Assembly: GCA_029256185.1 (NCBI GenBank)
Contig: JAQSYI010000023.1
Span: 1 to 64,000, forward strand
DNA: 64,000 bases
Direction of reading: 5' to 3'
Source of the DNA: Paenibacillaceae bacterium
GTDB lineage: Bacteria > Bacillota > Bacilli > Paenibacillales > NBRC-103111
A program made the translations under genes and the position numbers. Below are positions 42,400 to 50,879 of this stretch, piece after piece. Under the pieces are notes generated by a model, which worked only from the letters and a program-made list of their open reading frames with translations, had not been told where the DNA came from and ran no database searches. How positions within the stretch are numbered: position 1 is the stretch's first letter; every line of letters starts with the position of its first letter.

Positions 42400-43335
42400 C
42401 TATTGGGCCAGGCTGGACGCAATCGATACCGCCGTTTCCTTGGAAGTGTCGGAGATGGACGTCATAACCTTGGAGCGGGCAGCCGTCTCCATACTGTTCA
42501 GAATCTCCGTTACTTTGGCGGGAGAGGTCTTGTACATTTCAATCAGAAGCACCGCGGCGCTTTTGGGAGTCATGTTGGCAAAGGTTTGCCCCAACTCCGC
42601 CTTCGTCATGCTGCTGGCGGTTGCAGCAGGAGCAGGGGAAGCCTCCCCGAGCTTCAGGCGCTCTTGCAGGGCGGCAATCTGTCTGTCCTTGGCCGGAGTC
42701 AGATCCTTCAGGTAAATGGAAGCTTCAGCGGCCATCTTGGGATTCATTTTCTCCAGCACCCTTACCCGGTCATCGACTTTCATCGCGGATAAAATCAGCA
42801 CCTGCTCTTTTAGCGTGAGGTTCTCCATAATCGGCGCTGCCTTGCTTGGAGACATCTTGGCGTACATATCTGCCGTCTGGGCAATCAAGGCCTGGTACTC
42901 TTCATCGCTCTTGGCCTCGACCACCGCCAACTCCTGCTCCGCCGCAAGCTTCGCCTGGAGGTCCTTGATTTCCTGATCCTTCTGCTCACTGCTTGCCACA
43001 GCTCCGCTCAGTTCTGCCTGCTTGGCCTCCAATTGCTGCTGCAATTGCCGGATCGCCTCCTGGGAAGCTGCGGTCTCTTCCTCGGCAGTCTGCTCGGCAG
43101 CAGCAGGTACGGACTTATTTTCCGCAACTGCACTTGCATCTTGCTTGGGATCAGGCAGAATAGCCGACAGCCCCGGTACTTTATCGCCGATTTTCAGCGC
43201 CTGGTTGATGATATCGTAATCGAACAGAGACAGCAGAGCGCCGAGCAAAACTGTTGTGAATACCACCGGGATAAAGAACCAATAAAGAAATCGCTCGAAA
43301 GCGTTAAACGTCGGCTTATCCGCCTCCGTCTCCAT
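42400..43335 (-). CDS. MotE/MgtE-N-like flagellar protein (YlxF-like)
   Basis: The 311-aa product has one N-terminal TM segment (about 18-40), an acidic linker, a coiled coil (about 90-150) and MgtE_N-like helical repeats (YAKMSPSKAAPIMENLTLKE, then VDDRVRVLEKMNPKMAAEAS), ending with a second repeat block. Position between fliJ and fliK equals B. subtilis ylxF. Its role may be to support the stator or export apparatus; that is inference. Confidence 0.8.
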   Translation of the reverse strand: METEADKPTFNAFERFLYWFFIPVVFTTVLLGALLSLFDYDIINQALKIGDKVPGLSAILPDPKQDASAVAENKSVPAAAEQTAEEETAASQEAIRQLQQQLEAKQAELSGAVASSEQKDQEIKDLQAKLAAEQELAVVEAKSDEEYQALIAQTADMYAKMSPSKAAPIMENLTLKEQVLILSAMKVDDRVRVLEKMNPKMAAEASIYLKDLTPAKDRQIAALQERLKLGEASPAPAATASSMTKAELGQTFANMTPKSAAVLLIEMYKTSPAKVTEILNSMETAARSKVMTSISDTSKETAVSIASSLAQ

Positions 43336-43376
43336 ACTGCCGCACCTCCTTCATTCCAGGTTGACCGGTTCCAGAC

Positions 43377-43823
43377 TTACATTGATGATGGTTTCTTGTA
43401 ACGGTTGGTTGCCATCTCATCCAGCGAGTCCTGCTCTTTCTTCAGCACAAGCGCCTGATGAACCGCAAACGCCTTGCTCCTGGCCTGGTCCCAGACTTTT
43501 TCCTCCACCATCTTGGAAGAGAGAATCTCACGTTTCTCCGTAACATTGATTTCGGCATGACGGACATCGACGGTCTTATGTCTGATCCGGTTATCCAAAT
43601 GCTCCAGGTAATGCTGGTATACCATGAGTTCCGATACCGTTGTCCGGCTGAGTACCGAAGAGTCCAGTGCAGACTCCACATCGTTTTTCTCCGAGTAAAG
43701 GGTGTTCAATGAATCTTCCTCTGCCCGAAGCCGTCCCACAGCGCTGGAGAGTACCCATTCCGCCTGTGTTTTCTCATTGGACTTCAAGTCGACAATTTTT
43801 TGGAACGAATAACGAAATCTCAT
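43377..43823 (-). CDS. fliJ: Flagellar export chaperone FliJ
   Basis: FliJ is the coiled-coil stalk of the FliI ATPase. The 148-aa product starts MRFRYSFQKIVDLKSNEKTQ and is almost wholly helical. ATG 43823 is in frame with an earlier TTG at 43835, which would overlap fliI; both have GGGG-type sites, and the later fits the family start. It directly follows fliI. Confidence 0.9.
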   Translation of the reverse strand: MRFRYSFQKIVDLKSNEKTQAEWVLSSAVGRLRAEEDSLNTLYSEKNDVESALDSSVLSRTTVSELMVYQHYLEHLDNRIRHKTVDVRHAEINVTEKREILSSKMVEEKVWDQARSKAFAVHQALVLKKEQDSLDEMATNRYKKPSSM

Positions 43824-43831
43824 CTGCCCCT

Positions 43832-45154
43832 TCAACCCCCACCAAACTCGGATAGCAGCCGCTCCTGAACCTCGGCATAAGTCACTTTCTCATTAACCTT
43901 CTGACGGGTAAATTCATTGATGGCTTGAATATATTTGATGGACAAGTCAATTTCGGGATTGGAGCCGCGCTGGTACGCCCCGATATTGATCAAGTCCTCC
44001 GAATCTTTATAGATAGACAGCAGACGGTTGAGAAACTGGGCGGCCTCCTGATGCTTGTCGGGCACGATTTCCTTCATAACCCGGCTGACGCTGGCCAGCA
44101 CATCGATTGCCGGGAAATGACCTTTGTTTGCCAGATTCCGGTTCAGTACAATGTGTCCGTCCAATATCCCCCGGACCGCATCGGCAATCGGCTCATTCAT
44201 GTCATCGCCGTCGACAAGCACGGTGTAAAAGGCCGTGATGGAACCCTTCGGACTGGTGCCCGAGCGTTCCAGGAGCTTAGGCAGCGTAGCGAACACAGAA
44301 GGGGTATAGCCTCTCGTGGCAGGCGGCTCCCCTACTGCAAGGCCAACCTCCCGCTGAGCCATGGCGTACCGGGTGACAGAATCCATCATCAGCATGACGT
44401 TCATCCCCCGGTCACGGAAAAACTCGGCGATGCTGGTAGCGATCAGAGCTCCCTTAATCCGGATCAGAGCAGGCTGGTCGGAGGTCGCTACAACAACCAC
44501 GGAACGGGCCAGACCTTCCGGTCCCAGATCCCGTTCAATGAAGTCCAGCACTTCCCGGCCCCGTTCCCCGATGAGGGCAATCACGTTCACATCCGCTGCC
44601 GTATTGCGGGCAATCATGCCAAGCAAGGTGCTCTTGCCAACGCCGGAGCCGGCAAAAATCCCTACCCGCTGGCCGTTGCCAACCGTCAGCAAACCGTCAA
44701 TCACGCGAATTCCCACGCTGATGGGCTGCAGGACCCGCGGCCGCTTCAAGGGGTTGCTCGGCTGATTATGCGTGGAGTACTGGGTCATTCTGCTTGGCAG
44801 CAGACTGCCGTCGAGCGGCTGTCCCAGACCGTCCAGAACCTTGCCCAGCAGTTCATAGCCCACTTGGACGGACAGGGGTTTGCCTGTTCCCACCACCTCG
44901 CAGCCGGGACCGATGGATTGAAGATCACCCAACGGCATCAGAATGACCCGGTTGTCACGGAAGCCGACCACCTCTGCCTTCAGCGGCTTGCTGGACTTGT
45001 ACGGATAGATCAGGCACACATCGCCTACGCTGGCATCCGGACCTTCCGATTCTACGGTAAGTCCGATTACCTGAATGACCTTGCCATTGACCAAAACGGG
45101 ATCAATCTGCTGCAAGTGCTCGATATACCGGCTGGCCAGAGGGAGCTTAATCAT
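43832..45154 (-). CDS. fliI: Flagellum-specific ATP synthase FliI
   Basis: FliI is the export ATPase. The 440-aa product has Walker A GIFAGSGVGKSTLLGMIARN, then ALIGERGREVLDF and the catalytic DSVTRYAMAQREVGLA. Length and order match the family. It starts in an ATGA overlap with fliH and precedes fliJ. Confidence 0.98.
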   Translation of the reverse strand: MIKLPLASRYIEHLQQIDPVLVNGKVIQVIGLTVESEGPDASVGDVCLIYPYKSSKPLKAEVVGFRDNRVILMPLGDLQSIGPGCEVVGTGKPLSVQVGYELLGKVLDGLGQPLDGSLLPSRMTQYSTHNQPSNPLKRPRVLQPISVGIRVIDGLLTVGNGQRVGIFAGSGVGKSTLLGMIARNTAADVNVIALIGERGREVLDFIERDLGPEGLARSVVVVATSDQPALIRIKGALIATSIAEFFRDRGMNVMLMMDSVTRYAMAQREVGLAVGEPPATRGYTPSVFATLPKLLERSGTSPKGSITAFYTVLVDGDDMNEPIADAVRGILDGHIVLNRNLANKGHFPAIDVLASVSRVMKEIVPDKHQEAAQFLNRLLSIYKDSEDLINIGAYQRGSNPEIDLSIKYIQAINEFTRQKVNEKVTYAEVQERLLSEFGGG

Positions 45155-45990
45155 GCTTCTTCGACTCCTTCGCCAGACTCCATAGACAACTGCTGCAAGG
45201 CCTGCTTGATTTCCTTCAACTGGGTATCCACCCTCGCGTCGACGCTGCCGAACTCCGTGCGCACCACACAGCCGTGCTCGCCGACGGATGAATCAGGCAA
45301 AATCTGAAGCTCCGCCTGGGAATCCAGCGACAGGAGCAGCTCCTCGCGGGAATCACGGAAAAAGGCGAACTGGCTTGGAGATACACACAGCGTAATATGA
45401 CCTTTCTCTCTCCTCCTGGATAAGGTGGAACGGGTCATTCCGATAATCAACTCAGGATTTAATGTAAGCTCCTGATGAATAATCTTGCCGGCTATGGCTG
45501 TTGACAGCTCGATTAAGAAAGGCTCGGACTCTTGAATAATCTGGCGCTTCATATCATAGGCCTGGGTGAGAAGTGTTCTGGCTTCGGCCAGCATAGCCTC
45601 ATAATGAGCCAGCACCTGTTCTTCCGCTTGGGCGAGCCCTTGCTGGTAGCCTTGCTCCAAGCCCTCTTGCCTGCCATCTTCCTTGGCCTGCGCGTCCAAG
45701 CTGCGGCGTTGCTGCCACCAGTCCTCAATCTCCGCCTGTGCCTGCTCCCGAACCGCCGCGGCTTCTTGGAAGGCCAGGCCTACTTGTTCTTCGGCCACCT
45801 TCTCGGCGTCGTCCAGAATCCGGTCCTTCATCGCCAAAAGCTCGCGCAGCTCTTCCTCCTGCTCAGCCGTAACCGGCGGGACAGTGACGCTTTCGTGAAC
45901 AATGTCCCGGGATAAAGGATAAGCTGTAACATTAATTTCCTTCTTGTCGTCTAAGGAGATGTAGAACTGCGGCTTGATTATTCTAGACAA
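45151..45990 (-). CDS. fliH: Flagellar assembly protein FliH
   Basis: FliH regulates FliI and links it to the C-ring. The 279-aa product has a long helical N-terminal and middle part (QAQAEIEDWWQQRRSLDAQA, with EQGYQQGLAQAEEQ) and a C-terminal VHESV-like adenylosuccinate-lyase-type V-ATPase stator domain (IAGKIIHQELTLNPELIIGM). The start is TTG 45990 overlapping the fliG stop; GGAGGAG is 9-10 nt upstream. Confidence 0.9.
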   Translation of the reverse strand: MSRIIKPQFYISLDDKKEINVTAYPLSRDIVHESVTVPPVTAEQEEELRELLAMKDRILDDAEKVAEEQVGLAFQEAAAVREQAQAEIEDWWQQRRSLDAQAKEDGRQEGLEQGYQQGLAQAEEQVLAHYEAMLAEARTLLTQAYDMKRQIIQESEPFLIELSTAIAGKIIHQELTLNPELIIGMTRSTLSRRREKGHITLCVSPSQFAFFRDSREELLLSLDSQAELQILPDSSVGEHGCVVRTEFGSVDARVDTQLKEIKQALQQLSMESGEGVEEA

Positions 45991-47005
45991 TCACGTCATC
46001 TCCTCCGCCGCGGGCAATAATGATCTCGCCGGATTCCTCAAGCCGGCGGATAGTCGCAACGATACGGGTCTGGGCTTCTTCCACGTCACGCAAGCGGACA
46101 GGACCCATGTATTCCATTTCTTCCTTGAATGTCTCGGACATGCGCTTGGACATGTTGCGGAAGATGGATTCCCGGACCTCTTCGCTGGCTACCTTCAATG
46201 CCAGCTGCAGATCGGCGTTCTCAAGGTCGCGGATGATCCGTTGGATAGAGCGGTTGTCAATGTTGACAATATCCTCAAATACAAACATCCGTTTCTTGAT
46301 TTCTTCGGCCAGCTCAGGGTCCTGAATCTCCAAGGCATCCAATATGGTGCGCTCGGTACCCCGGTCTACACCGTTCAGAATCTGTACGATGGCTTCAATA
46401 CCGCCTGCTGAAGTGTAATCCTGAGTCACGGTTGCCGACAGCTTCTGCTCCAGAACCCGCTCCACCTGGGCAACTACCTCAGGAGAGGTGCTGTCCATCA
46501 GGGCGATCCGCTTGGCTACATCCGCCTGCTTGTCTTCCGGCAGAGCGGAGAGAATCATAGACGCCTGATCGGCCTGCAGATAAGAAAGGACCAAAGCGAT
46601 GGTTTGAGTGTTCTCATTTTGGATAAAGTTAAGTATCTGGGACGGATCGGCTTTCCTGGCGAAGTCAAACGGACGGACCTGCAGCGTAGCTGTCAGACGG
46701 TTGATAATATCCATCGCCTTCTGATTGCCCAAGGCCTTCTCCAGGATTTCCTTCGCATAGGCGATCCCCCCTTGGGAGATAAATTCCTGCGCCATGCAGA
46801 TCTGGTGGAATTCGGCCAGGATCGAGTCCTTCTCTCCCGAATCCACCTTTCGTACGTTGGCTATTTCAAGAGTAAGCTGCTCGATTTCATCGTCACGAAG
46901 GTGCTTGAAAATCTGGGCAGATACTTCCGGTCCTAAGCTGATCAGCAGGATTGCCGCTTTTTGCCGGCCTGTCAGGGTAGGCGCTTGGATTCCTTTAGCT
47001 GCCAA
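45983..47005 (-). CDS. fliG: Flagellar motor switch protein FliG
   Basis: FliG couples ion flow at the stator to rotation. The 340-aa product has the N-terminal FliF-binding domain (LTGRQKAAILLISLGPEVSA), armadillo-like middle and a C-terminal charged torque helix (KRMFVFEDIVNIDNRSIQRI). The start is a TTG at 47005 behind AGAGGTG; it is 11 bp after fliF. Confidence 0.97.
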   Translation of the reverse strand: MAAKGIQAPTLTGRQKAAILLISLGPEVSAQIFKHLRDDEIEQLTLEIANVRKVDSGEKDSILAEFHQICMAQEFISQGGIAYAKEILEKALGNQKAMDIINRLTATLQVRPFDFARKADPSQILNFIQNENTQTIALVLSYLQADQASMILSALPEDKQADVAKRIALMDSTSPEVVAQVERVLEQKLSATVTQDYTSAGGIEAIVQILNGVDRGTERTILDALEIQDPELAEEIKKRMFVFEDIVNIDNRSIQRIIRDLENADLQLALKVASEEVRESIFRNMSKRMSETFKEEMEYMGPVRLRDVEEAQTRIVATIRRLEESGEIIIARGGGDDVIV

Positions 47006-47016
47006 TTAATACACCT

Positions 47017-48582
47017 CTATTCATCGACCAGCCATGTACGCAACAGATTGACGAACTCATCCGGCTTTTTCTTCGCCAGTTGTTCAAGCTGTTTTCTTGC
47101 CTGGTTGTCATTGGTAAGATTATCAAGGTCAATACTGGGGTACTCCACCTTCGCAGGAAGGGGCGGCACGAACTCTTCTTCCAAAGCCGCTTCTTCTGAC
47201 CGGCGCCTTCTGGACGCAATGATAAAGCCGCCTGCTGCGGCCAGGACTACAGCACCCAGTCCGATTCCGCCGTACAGCAGCCAGTTGTTGCGCGCTGTTT
47301 CGGCAGGAGATGCCGAAGCGGCAAACGTTTCGTCTAAGACGGTTACCTTGGCTGTCAGCTCTTCATTGGTATATGTGCGCCCATTGTTGGCAAGCGACGT
47401 GCTCACCAGGCTGGTCAACATTCTCTGAATAAGCGTTTTGGTTTCATCAGTCAGATTGGCGCTTCTGTTAAGTGCCACGCTGACCATCAAGTCGTTCACA
47501 AAAAACGGCTGTGACTCAATATCTTCTTTGATATGGTTAAAATCGTAGTTATAAATCCGCGTTGATTCATCCGAAGTGGAATTCCCCCCGGCAGAGCCTG
47601 ACGGATAAGTGGGAACATCGGTTTCTCCCGTGCCCGTCACTCCCCCGTCGGGAGTGTTGGTGGAAGACTTCTCCGTTACCTGGGAGCTCACTACAATACC
47701 GTTCTCCCCGTTGACCGGAGTCACCATGTTGCTGCTTCTGGTCTTCTTATCATAGTTCAATGTAGCTACAACCATGGGCAGCACGTTGTTCTGGCCCGCA
47801 ATGGGACCTAACTGCTTCATGATCTCCTTGCGCAAATCCTGCTCGAAATCCCGCTTGATCTGGAATTGCTGGGTCGCAATAGTCCCGGCGTTCACTTGGC
47901 CGCTGCTGGACTTGGAGTACGGCAGCAAGTCGCCGTTCTGGTCAGAGATCGAAATATTGTCCACTGTAAGATTCTCGACACTTTTCGACACAAGAAGATA
48001 CATGGTGTCAATCTTATTCTGGTCCAATGTATAGCCGGGCTTGGTGTTGATCATGACCGAAGCGGTCGGAGGCTGGACTTCGCGGAGAAATACGCCTTCG
48101 TCTTGCTTGGTAACGAGAACCTTGGAACTGGCAATTGCTACATTGGTGTTAATCAGCTGCTCTAATTCGCCTTGCAGCGCTTCAAGCTCCATAATGCGAG
48201 ATTGTGCGTCCGTCTTACCGAAGATGCTGCTCTCCCGGAATACGCCCCAACCGATGGAGCCGCTCTTGGTCAGCCCCGCCCCTACTACATCCACCTTCAC
48301 CTTGGCTACCATATTGCGCGGAACGCCGATGGTCTTGCCGTCCTCGCTCATCTTATAGGGGATGCTGCTGTCGGTGAGATACTTGGTAATAGCAGAAGCG
48401 TCCGTCGGTTGAAGATCCGTAAATGCAGCGGCATATTCAACTTTAGAATTATTATAGACTACCAATACAATCGTCAAAACCATGGCAATCAGCGTGCCGA
48501 TAATCATCATTTTGGAAGTACGGTTGAATTTATTCCAAAATTGCCTTGCTCCGTTCCAATACTGGAGCATCCTCTCATTCAA
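47017..48582 (-). CDS. fliF: Flagellar MS-ring protein FliF
   Basis: FliF forms the MS ring on which the basal body is built. The 521-aa product has TM1 (about 25-46), YscJ-like ring-building domains (DAQSRIMELEALQGELEQLI), a Ser/Gly/Thr-rich stretch with GGVTGTGETDVPTYPSGSAG, TM2 (about 435-455) and a C-terminal FliG-binding tail (ARKQLEQLAKKKPDEFVNLL). The start is TTG at 48582 behind GAGGTG. Confidence 0.97.
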   Translation of the reverse strand: MNERMLQYWNGARQFWNKFNRTSKMMIIGTLIAMVLTIVLVVYNNSKVEYAAAFTDLQPTDASAITKYLTDSSIPYKMSEDGKTIGVPRNMVAKVKVDVVGAGLTKSGSIGWGVFRESSIFGKTDAQSRIMELEALQGELEQLINTNVAIASSKVLVTKQDEGVFLREVQPPTASVMINTKPGYTLDQNKIDTMYLLVSKSVENLTVDNISISDQNGDLLPYSKSSSGQVNAGTIATQQFQIKRDFEQDLRKEIMKQLGPIAGQNNVLPMVVATLNYDKKTRSSNMVTPVNGENGIVVSSQVTEKSSTNTPDGGVTGTGETDVPTYPSGSAGGNSTSDESTRIYNYDFNHIKEDIESQPFFVNDLMVSVALNRSANLTDETKTLIQRMLTSLVSTSLANNGRTYTNEELTAKVTVLDETFAASASPAETARNNWLLYGGIGLGAVVLAAAGGFIIASRRRRSEEAALEEEFVPPLPAKVEYPSIDLDNLTNDNQARKQLEQLAKKKPDEFVNLLRTWLVDE

Positions 48583-48629
48583 CTTTTGTCACCTCATCCG
48601 CTAGCACTCTCAGGTTTCATGCGCTAGGA

Positions 48630-48938
48630 TCAAATTTGCATTCTCATGATGTCCTGGTATGCTTCAATCACCTTGTTGCGGATTTGGACGGTCATTTCCA
48701 ACCCTACGGATAAACGTTCTGCATTAATCACAAGCTGGTGGGCATCTACCGCATCTCCGCGGATAAACTGGTCATTCAGAACTTCAACAGCTTGCTCCTG
48801 CGCCGATAATTGGGTCATTGCATTATTAAGCATATTGCCAAATGACTGGCCGAGCTCGGCGGCTCCTGTCTGCGAATCTTCCTTGGGCTGAACCTGCTTC
48901 AGGAATGATGCGGGCTGCAATCCGATTTTCGTTATCAT
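48630..48938 (-). CDS. fliE: Flagellar hook-basal body protein FliE
   Basis: FliE joins the MS ring to the rod. The 102-aa product has SFGNMLNNAMTQLSAQEQAV and the C-terminal VDAHQLVINAERLSVGLEMT family lines. It lies between flgC and fliF, as usual. Confidence 0.95.
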   Translation of the reverse strand: MITKIGLQPASFLKQVQPKEDSQTGAAELGQSFGNMLNNAMTQLSAQEQAVEVLNDQFIRGDAVDAHQLVINAERLSVGLEMTVQIRNKVIEAYQDIMRMQI

Positions 48939-48957
48939 CCGTAGTTATCCCCCTTGA

Positions 48958-49410
48958 TTATTTGCCGATTTCCAGCGCTTTGGTGATCATGGCTTTGGAA
49001 GCGTTCAGTGCGGTGACGTTGGCTTCGTAAGAACGTGTCGCCGACATCATGTCCACCATTTCCTTCAGCATGTCCACGTTGGGAAGAAGCACGAAGCCGT
49101 TCTCGTCGGCGTCAGGGTGGGTGGGATTGTACACTTGCTTGAAGGGTGCGGTATCCTCCGTGATCTTGCTTACCCTCACGCCTTCTCCCACAGCCTTGCC
49201 GGACATGGTATCGGACAGCACCTGGGCGAAAGAGGCATTCTGTTTGGTTTCGAAGGAAACAATTTTGCGCTGATAGGGCTCCCACTTGCCGTTAACCAGC
49301 TTGCCGCGGGTCGTGTCGGCATTGGCCATGTTGGAGGCGATAACGTCCATACGCAGACGCTGTGCTGTAAGCGCCGAGCTGCTGATGTCAAATCCGTTGG
49401 TTAGCTTCAT
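48958..49410 (-). CDS. flgC: Flagellar basal-body rod protein FlgC
   Basis: FlgC is a proximal rod subunit. The 150-aa product has FDISSSALTAQRLRMDVIAS followed by NMANADTTRG and C-terminal MVDMMSATRSYEANVTALNA. It is 7 bp after flgB. Confidence 0.97.
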   Translation of the reverse strand: MKLTNGFDISSSALTAQRLRMDVIASNMANADTTRGKLVNGKWEPYQRKIVSFETKQNASFAQVLSDTMSGKAVGEGVRVSKITEDTAPFKQVYNPTHPDADENGFVLLPNVDMLKEMVDMMSATRSYEANVTALNASKAMITKALEIGK

Positions 49411-49416
49411 CCCTCG

Positions 49417-49818
49417 TTATCTCCCTCCAATAGCGGTCTTAAGATTGCGTATATCATGGGATACCTGCTGGGCAATCACATTATACCTTAGCTGGTTCTT
49501 GGCCAAAAGCGACATCTCGGCATCGATATCCACATTGTTTAAGTTATTGTTCATTACCGAGGTCTGGTCTTGAATCACTTGAGGCTCGACGGCTGTTGAC
49601 TGATAGCCGATGGGTATATGTTTGGGGTTGGTTCTCTTGCCCGCAAGGGAGCTTTGATTCATTTGCTGGTTCAGAAGCTCTTCAAACCGCACGTCAGACC
49701 TTTTGAATTCAGGCGTGTCGATATTTGCAATATTATTAGCGGACACCTTTTGACGCAATACTGCAACGTCCAACATCTGTTCCATCCTGTTAAAACTGGC
49801 GGAATTCAATAGATTCAT
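49417..49818 (-). CDS. flgB: Flagellar basal-body rod protein FlgB
   Basis: FlgB is the first rod subunit and the first gene of the fla/che operon. The 133-aa product has LDVAVLRQKVSANNIANIDT and PEFKRSDV, typical of the family. ATG 49818 follows AGGTTGAGG. About 80 nt of leader separate it from the candidate promoter. Confidence 0.97.
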   Translation of the reverse strand: MNLLNSASFNRMEQMLDVAVLRQKVSANNIANIDTPEFKRSDVRFEELLNQQMNQSSLAGKRTNPKHIPIGYQSTAVEPQVIQDQTSVMNNNLNNVDIDAEMSLLAKNQLRYNVIAQQVSHDIRNLKTAIGGR

Positions 49819-49902
49819 CAGGCCTCAACCTACCTTTAGGCATAGATTAACGTAATATATTCAACAGCTTTATTGCAAACTCCTCTTTCTTTCGACAAAG
49901 TT

Positions 49903-49932
49903 TTTATATTAATTTTTTGCTAAACTTGTCAT
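49903..49932 (-). promoter_or_regulatory. Candidate sigma-A promoter of the fla/che operon
   Basis: Minus strand: -35 ATGACA (49927-49932, 5/6), 18-nt AT-rich spacer, -10 TATAAA (49903-49908, 5/6). The area around is AT-rich. I saw no clear CodY box (AATTTTCWGAAAATT) beside it. Confidence 0.6.
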
Positions 49933-49998
49933 ATCATGCAGAACACGCAAGTATCAGCTTCATAAAGCATGCAAAAAAATGGCAAAATATACAATAAG

Positions 49999-50032
49999 AA
50001 AAAAGCCCTATCTTTACGGAGATAGGACTTGA
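49999..50032 (-). terminator. Terminator after codY
   Basis: Minus strand: AGTCCTATCT-CCGTA-AAGATAGGGCT with six following T residues. It separates codY from the fla/che promoter. Confidence 0.95.
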
Positions 50033-50066
50033 CTTTATAAAAATTAATTAAACTATCCGGGACTTC

Positions 50067-50846
50067 TTACGCTTGACGCTTATCCAGCTCTGTGATCAAT
50101 TGATCATTGAGAATTTTGATATAGGTCCCTTTCATTCCGAGGGAGCGGGTTTCAATGACACCCGCGCTCTCCAGCTTGCGCAGAGCGTTGACGATCACGG
50201 AGCGGGTAATGCCCACCCGGTCGGCGATCTTGCTTGCCACCAGAAGCCCTTCCTTGCCTTTAAGCTCGTCGAATATATGCTCCACCGCCTCCAGTTCACT
50301 GAAGGACAAAGATCCTACTGCTACTTGGACAATGGCCTTGCGGCGGGCCTCAATCTCACTTTCCTCCGCCCGCTCCCGCAAAATCTCCATTCCCACCACC
50401 GTCGCCCCGTATTCAGCCAATATCAGATCATCCTCACCGAAGGGCTGGTCGGTTCTGGCCAACAGCAAGGTGCCCAACCGGTCCCCTCCTCCCATAATCG
50501 GGATCACCGTCAGGAATTTCTGCTCGAACAGAAGCTGAATCTGACCTGTTATATAATGATAGGGATTTTCCTCATCCACATTGGAGCTGGTTTCCTCAAT
50601 CCGCAGAAGCAGCTGGTTCTGCTCCGCGGTGAGCCTTTTGTCCTGATACAAGAGGCGGTTCAGTTCTTCGGAATGAAAAGTCCCGGCCAAAGCGCACCCC
50701 AGAATCTTCCCCTTGCGGCTCATCACATACACATTGCCCACCATGGAATCCCGCAAAACCTCCGCCATCTCCATAAAGGAAAGCGCTTTTCCTGCCGCTC
50801 GCTGCAAAAGGCGATTCAATCTTCTTGTCTTTGAAAGCAATAGCAT
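50067..50846 (-). CDS. codY: GTP-sensing transcriptional repressor CodY
   Basis: CodY represses nutrient-limitation and motility genes when GTP and branched-chain amino acids are high. The 259-aa product has the N-terminal GAF domain (about 1-155) and a C-terminal winged helix (ASKIADRVGITRSVIVNALRK). ATG 50846 is preceded by AGGAGG. It follows hslU and lies directly before the fla/che operon, which it controls in B. subtilis. Confidence 0.98.
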   Translation of the reverse strand: MLLLSKTRRLNRLLQRAAGKALSFMEMAEVLRDSMVGNVYVMSRKGKILGCALAGTFHSEELNRLLYQDKRLTAEQNQLLLRIEETSSNVDEENPYHYITGQIQLLFEQKFLTVIPIMGGGDRLGTLLLARTDQPFGEDDLILAEYGATVVGMEILRERAEESEIEARRKAIVQVAVGSLSFSELEAVEHIFDELKGKEGLLVASKIADRVGITRSVIVNALRKLESAGVIETRSLGMKGTYIKILNDQLITELDKRQA

Positions 50847-50879
50847 GCTCTAAATCCTCCTAATACCATTTCCCGGCTG

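Noticed and set aside
43925..45307. 460-codon plus-strand open frame opposite fliI
   Set aside because: It mirrors the fliI coding strand, with His/Gln-rich nonsense composition.
49819..50066. CodY-binding box at the fla/che promoter
   Set aside because: I looked for AATTTTCWGAAAATT and found only loosely AT-rich matches.
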